A stretch of 64,000 nt of DNA from Mesodorylaimus sp. YZB2_4 (lineage: Eukaryota; Nematoda; Enoplea; Dorylaimida; Dorylaimidae), in the NCBI GenBank assembly GCA_030248295.1, contig JASANH010001214.1, positions 124,001-188,000 on the forward strand. The letters are read 5' to 3'. The position numbers were made by a program, and so were the translations under genes. The notes under the pieces were generated by a model that was given only the letters and a program-made list of their open reading frames with translations, did no database searches and was not told the origin of the DNA. Below are positions 58,945 through 64,000 of the stretch, piece by piece (positions within the stretch are counted from its first letter, which is position 1; the number at the start of each line of letters is the position of its first letter).

Positions 58945-60617
58945 TCATTTTGGGGAGAATCGGTCATAGAGAGGATTGTAGGAATAGGCCCAGACTCGTC
59001 GACCTACGGCAAAATCAGAAACAATTTACTGTATGATTTATTGGACCATCAGCATTCAAGTCTACCTTGGAACAGATAAGTCTTGTTGTTCGGCTGGTCT
59101 GTAAGACCTGCTGTCACGTAGCTAGGTCCATGCGGGAACCGTCCAGAAAGGTGGAACCTGGTGCCAGAGTTTGGTGGATTTCGTTCAATGTCAGCTTTTC
59201 TCCAACCATTATTTCCGTTAAAAAAATAGGTGGCACCATCGCTGCCAGTCACAACGGCATTAAAATTGGGGCATGCAGCGCCAGTAGATGGACCGCCTAG
59301 AGGAGTTACTTCTGGCGGCCGGGTTGTAGCTCCTTCGCGTGGGCCTGAACAAAAACTATACAAGCACAGGACAATGGACTCCGAAAGGGACCCTGTTACC
59401 GTAAGCTTCCTGGATGGCTTGCATATCGTAATGGCTCAGAACAAATGGCTTGATTTGTCCTCGTCCATCGAGATCAGGATGGCGGTAGAAAGGGTACATG
59501 ATGGCTTCCTCCTGATCCAAGAGGGAAAGACCCAGTGCGTGCCCCGTTTCGTGGATGGTAACAGAAAACAGATCAGTGTAGCTGCCTTCCTTGATGTGAC
59601 CGGCATTTTCAAAGGTCCATTTCTCGTCATCGTCAAAGTGCAGACCGCCGTTTCTTGGGTAAAAGGCGTGAGCCACAACGCCACCGAAAAGCAGTGCAGT
59701 CGGACCAAGGATTGGATAAGACAACCTTCACGCGCCTTCCTCGTCCTCCGTCGAATTTGTAGCCGTCACCATGGTCTCCTCGACCAAAATCGAATTGCTT
59801 ATCGGAATCGGCATTAGACGGCACTTCAGTGAAATTCAGTGGAATGACCTTGCTCCAAACTTGAAACGCTTCTCGGATGGCCCGCCTAGAATAAATAAGT
59901 TTGTTGCAAGCTCCCTGGAAGATGTGTCTTGGGCAACTAGTTTTGCATATTTTTATGTTGCAGTCAGTGACTCACCTGACAGCTGCAGCATCGAGTTGAG
60001 GTGAAGATTTTATCAGTTTCCATGTCACAACGTCCTGGTCCCACTTTGAGAGAAAAGCTAAAAATCAAATATGATTCCCTCCTTTTTCCTCACGATCAGG
60101 TTATTGCTGCTAAGTAGTGCGTCAATCGATGTATTTTACTCGTGAACTCACGGAAGGTAAAAATTACGTGTTTTGAGTCCATGGCTATTTTGGCCTCCTT
60201 CGAACATACAGGTGGTCCAACTTACAGTACATGCTCTGCTCCTCCTGTTGCTGACATCACCCATTCCGCATCGAGGCGCGAGCATCTTCAATTTCGTCTT
60301 CTCATCCAGCTCGCCAGTCACTGGCAAGTGAGCGAATTGTTGGAAAGCTCTAGAACGCACACGCTGCCCAATGGCCACTCTCCCACGACTCCAGAGGAAT
60401 ACCTGATGGCATTGGTTCTGGCAGCTGCTCGCAGGTGTGGGTTTCCAGACCTCTTGGTCGATGGGGACAAATAACCGAACTGTTCCAGGTACTCCTAAAC
60501 AGACCGTTGTGAGAGACCGAAATGATGGCACTTGTGCTCACGAACATCGGGATTCAACTTGTCGTCAGCAAAGGCCTGAGCGGCCAAGATGGCAAAGAGG
60601 CAAACTGTAATCTTTAT
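58945..60617 (-). CDS. matrix metalloproteinase-like gene with lesions (possible pseudogene)
   Basis: Domains in order on the minus strand: a signal-peptide-like VCLFAILAAQAFADDKL near 60610 without an in-frame ATG (ATA stands at 60617); propeptide EYLEQFGYLSPST (60494-60403) and SRAFQQFAHLP...PRCGMGDV, the cysteine switch (60363-60226); start of the catalytic domain WDQDVVTWKLIKSSPQLD (60043-59976); then RRAIREAFQVWSKVIPLNFT...GDHGDGYKFDG (59885 on). A frame change near 59760-59700 follows, then GGVVAHAFYPRNGGLHFDDD and the zinc site HETGHALGLSLLDQ with MYP Met-turn (to 59400); a linker and hemopexin repeats (59344-59066, 59003-58945). MMPs cut extracellular matrix. Here the third zinc His of HExxHxxGxxH is Leu, and about 64 nt without GT-AG ends break the frame, so it may be inactive. 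Confidence 0.7.
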
Positions 60618-62170
60618 TACCGTCGTATCCAAAAGTGGGCGATCGAGTAGATTTGAGGTCTGAAGATTGTTAGATTGCTTTGTTTGAAGTCTAAGCCGGA
60701 TAGAAAGTTGGAGTGTCGAAGCGCCCTCTTAGCACTTGGCTTCGAAGTTGGATATGCTCTTATCCTGCTGAATTCTGACCCTGACCATGATTAACATTTC
60801 CAATAGACCGGTTCCTACCGAATTCTGAAGATCTGCCTGGGAGCTTTGGACTACAAATATCGGCCTCCTTGCAGTGTAGTCGTCGAGTGAGGAGTCGACT
60901 GTCGTCCTTGTAATCAGTAAAATTCACTGAGAATGCGAGTTATGGTTCGGCTTGTATCTTTTACAGATCCATACAAAATAGCGCGTTTTGTGCTGTTATT
61001 CATCTCTGTGCTTGCATTGTGCAGGTGAATCTTCAAGAGTCCTCACACCCTGCAACAACCCAAACGAGTCACGGGTAGAGATCGTTTTGTTCTATCTTTC
61101 AATCAGAACTGTTTGAGTTGCCAAGACCAATGGGAAGGCAAGGTCGGCAGCCGTGATCATGAACATGAATACAGTTTTGTTTACTGTTCTGTAGAAGTTC
61201 GGGACTCTGTCTATGACAGCTTGCAAGGTCAGAGCAAGAGGTGTCGTGATTCGGTGACGATGTTGAAACAGCTAATTTTCAGTGAAGTTGGTCGTTCCTA
61301 CCTGCGGACGTGCCATTACAAAGCGCAAGTCAGTTTGTAGACCTAGCCCAGAAACTAATCGAGAACGCATCGTGCGCGGAATCATAAGGGTAGTTGGCTA
61401 CAACAGTTGACTCGCTTGCACGGTTAGACAGTCTGTTGTAAAATGGAATTTTTCCCTGCAAGTTAGAAAGGTGTGTACATAAGCTGCGAAGTCATCGCAC
61501 CCTATATTTTATAAGATGTGCTTGAGAAGCTACAACTGTTAACAAAAAGTTTGCAGACACACGGGGTTTGATCTTCTCTTATCTGCCAAATAACCATGTC
61601 ATGTTCATAACATCATCGGAGTGAATGGACGGGAATCGCCATAAAACCTCTCTTGTCTCCGAGGCTATATTTGGTGCTCAGAATTTCAAAGGATTTTGAC
61701 CCAGGGGATTTGAGTGAGGGGAAGCTGATAGGGATCTGACGGGACGGGAATCGAGTATGTTCCGACCAAAGTAACAACATATTATTAAGATCTTCTTACC
61801 AGTATGCTGTATGTACTGCAGACCCTGAAGAAGAGGCACTTGTTACTAGCAGAAATATAAAGGATGAGAGAGCAAAAATGTGAAACGGAAATCGAATAGT
61901 AGCTGCTAAAATGGATCTTATGCTACATTACAATGATTCATCAGAAATCAGAAATTTTCAACTGAAATTTTATCTCCCAGGGAGACTTTCGTAAAATCAC
62001 ATCAGAAAAATGCTCGCATTTTCTAGTACCTACGCGGCTTGAATTTTTTGCAGAATGAGCATGCAGCAATTAATTGATGTGTCAATTTTTGAACACCTGA
62101 TTGCGAGCAAGAGTGAAAATGAATGCAGTAAAATTTCGTAGGCCAAAAAAAGAAAAAACCACGAACTCTA
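60618..62170. other. intergenic, no gene recognised
   Basis: No supported frame was found. The stretch 60618-60900 is the 5' flank of the metalloproteinase gene and may hold its missing first exon. Confidence 0.5.
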
Positions 62171-62915
62171 GGGCCAGGTTTCACCAAGTTACAAGCAATA
62201 CAAGTCACACATTCACAAGCTACAAGCTCGCAAGTTACGAGTCTTCAAGCGATCCCAGTTTCGCGAAAGTGAATAATCCATTGACAGCTCCTAGAGTTAC
62301 AAGACTTTCTGAAGAACACGGACGGCGACTACGAGCAATTCGGTTTCATGAACTTACGAGCTATCAGAAAAAGAGTGGGCGGAGACTCGTAAGTTGTGAA
62401 GAATTTTGTACGAGTCAGAACGAGACTCGTAGGACTTGAAGCATTGCCCGTTTTCATCATTCTGCTCGCCCTATGTTTTTGCTAAGGATTCCTTTCTTTT
62501 TGTCTTTTGGCAGGCCAATCATGATGGCAGGAACCAGAATTTGTCTGCCTTGCGAAAGGGGCCTAACTTATCACAGCACCTTGCCCTCTCACCTTCCGAA
62601 AAATCAATGCGCTGCAGCCTTCTGAATTTGGTCTTCTTTACAAGTTCTGCCTCGATTCCTCACAAGTCCCCTTTTTTACAAGGGCCGGAAAATTCGTGGT
62701 GAAACGCTCGTCCGTCGGTCTTGTGACTTGTTGCCCGTATTTCTATATACTTGCAACGTGTTCGTCCTTGACAGCTCACAGGCTCTTTGAAACCACGCAT
62801 CTCTCACGCTTACATTTCTAACTTGTGACTTTGTTCGTGGTGAAACGCGGTTACTTGTAAAATAGCCACTTGTGGCGCTTGTAACGCTTGGAAGCGCCTA
62901 GGTGAAACAGGGGCC
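62171..62915. mobile_element. non-autonomous DNA transposon with subterminal inverted repeats
   Basis: The left end GGGCCAGGTTTCACCAAG and the reverse-complemented right end GGCCCCTGTTTCACCTAG match over about 15 bp with small differences. Inside the left end are many ACAAG/CAAGTTAC motifs; inside the right end the same motifs are inverted (ACTTGTAA, CTTGTGAC). Further internal GTGAAACG copies lie near 62699 and 62841. There is no transposase frame and no clear target duplication. The superfamily is unassigned. Confidence 0.55.
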
Positions 62916-63471
62916 AGGCGGGGTGAAATATGGTTTCAAAGGCAAAAACTACGTAACGAGGCGTAATTCAATCTTAATTTTTATCGATTATTTAAATAAG
63001 TGATCAGGAGAAATCAAAGGATCATTTCTGTCCAAAAAATGTCCGCAACTTTTTTTCTGAGGTTATCAGCCAGCGGTCACTGGAAAATTTTGAGAAAAAC
63101 AGCGATAAGGCGTTTCATTTGTTGAGGGAAGTCATGGACTTTGTGCTTTGCATTGCTTGTTGTGCGGGTGAATCTCGCTTTTACTGTAGAATGTATGATA
63201 ATGTCGGCCCAAACTGACATGGCACCGTAAGAAAATATAGGAGCATAAAACATGTGAACAAGACTCATAGACTCGTACGTTTATTTATCGAATAGGAAGT
63301 TGATGCTGTGCTTTAGTGAGCTTATTGCTCTGAATGAGGAATACTGGAAGCATTAGATAGAACAATAGAAAAATGTCCGAGAAGAATGTTTACTAAGACC
63401 CTGCCACGGGTGCAAATCTTATGGCACAAGAAACTTCATTTACGTTGATATTTAGTTTAATATTTTATCCA

Positions 63472-63510
63472 TAGCTTTAGCGACGTGTTTGTAACATGTC
63501 GCTAAAGCTA
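63472..63510. repeat. near-perfect 18-bp hairpin
   Basis: TAGCTTTAGCGACGTGTT and AACATGTCGCTAAAGCTA pair with one mismatch (G/A) around a 3-nt loop. It stands alone, outside any recognised gene. It could be a structured RNA, a regulatory palindrome or a tiny transposon end pair. Confidence 0.65.
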
Positions 63511-63866
63511 AACGATTTCGGCAAGGAGCCGTCCAGTTGGCTGCTAAGTTACATGTTTCTAGGAGCGGTGTTTTGTGTGCCTGAGTGCGCTGCTATAGGA
63601 AAGCCAAGTACGAGTGATGAAAGTTTAATCACTTATGTGCAAACTGAGTGAATTGATGAAAAATATTTGTCATGAGTCTCGAAATGATTGGCGAGGTAAG
63701 ATAACCATTAACCAAGAGAGGATCTCCAAAGATGGTCGCTTTGAGAGTTTTTATGGTTATCTGCTTAATGAGCCTTCCCCACAGATACGTCATCAGCAAC
63801 CCAACATGGGGTAATATACCTGAAAAATTTTTAGTATTATGACTATCCAAAAAGTTTTCTTTGTAG

Positions 63867-64000
63867 GGGATTATACGTGCATCAATAAAACTGCAGCCAG
63901 TGAGATCTGCGCAAATACTTTTGGTGGCGTTGCCGATGGGAGCAGTTGCTTCTTCAACCCCTTTAATGCAACATTGGAGACAAACTGGGAAAATGCTTGG
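63867..64000 (+). CDS. possible exon of a gene running off the window
   Basis: After a pyrimidine-rich acceptor (TTTTCTTTGTAG, ending 63866) the frame starting at 63869 stays open to the window end for 44 codons. It contains Cys residues and NKT/NAT sequons: DYTCINKTAASEICANTFGG, then VADGSSCFFNPFNATLETNW. The Cys spacing and FGG-A pattern are loosely like a C-type-lectin or other extracellular module. Without the following exon this stays tentative. Confidence 0.35.

Noticed and set aside
1-64000. Bacterial-style features: CRISPR arrays, operons, ribosome binding sites
   Set aside because: Spliced genes and metazoan families show the DNA is eukaryotic nuclear, and no regularly spaced short repeats were seen.

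Overview
The window is nuclear DNA from an invertebrate animal. Protein-coding genes are split by GT-AG introns, several only 55-65 bp long, and are separated by long non-coding stretches full of small DNA transposons, tRNA-derived SINEs and other repeats. The gene families are metazoan: 7TM receptors, a NACHT-WD40 protein, an MFSD2-like lipid transporter, a hemopexin-type matrix metalloproteinase and a TMEM121-like membrane protein. I could not fix the phylum. Nothing looks prokaryotic; there are no operons or CRISPR arrays.

Layout. 1-9 kb: a receptor gene (4.4-5.6 kb, one frame break) sits between two arms of a >1.1 kb inverted repeat that carry tRNA-like SINE sequence. 9.3-10.7 kb: a five-exon gene on the minus strand for a Lys-rich, probably nuclear protein. 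11-25.7 kb: a transposon-rich gene desert with two P-superfamily-like MITEs (8-bp target duplications), an L2/CR1-like LINE fossil, a dead Tc1/mariner transposase, a dispersed repeat family and a receptor fragment. 26-36 kb: two single-exon paralogues of an unrecognised secreted/membrane family (26.2 and 34.2 kb) bracket a pogo-like MITE, a small two-exon gene and a TMEM121-like gene.

38-53.8 kb: one 19-exon minus-strand gene for a NACHT/WD40 STAND protein. My hand-joined exons total 5,481 nt, an intact frame of about 1,826 aa. It has a DUF4062-like N-terminus, an NTPase with an altered P-loop, about 14 WD repeats and a C-terminal CVIL prenylation box. Its 3.4-kb second intron holds a complete MFSD2-like transporter gene on the opposite strand. 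59-60.6 kb: a matrix-metalloproteinase-like gene with the third zinc histidine changed to Leu, an unexplained frame break and no clear start codon. 62-64 kb: another MITE, a near-perfect hairpin and a possible exon running off the window.

No shared pathway links these genes. The nearest thing to a system is the membrane/signalling content: an STAND scaffold predicted to be lipid-anchored, a phospholipid transporter nested in its intron, and a small family of Cys-rich receptor-like proteins of unknown function. That grouping is positional and inferred. All homology calls are by eye; none was checked against a database.
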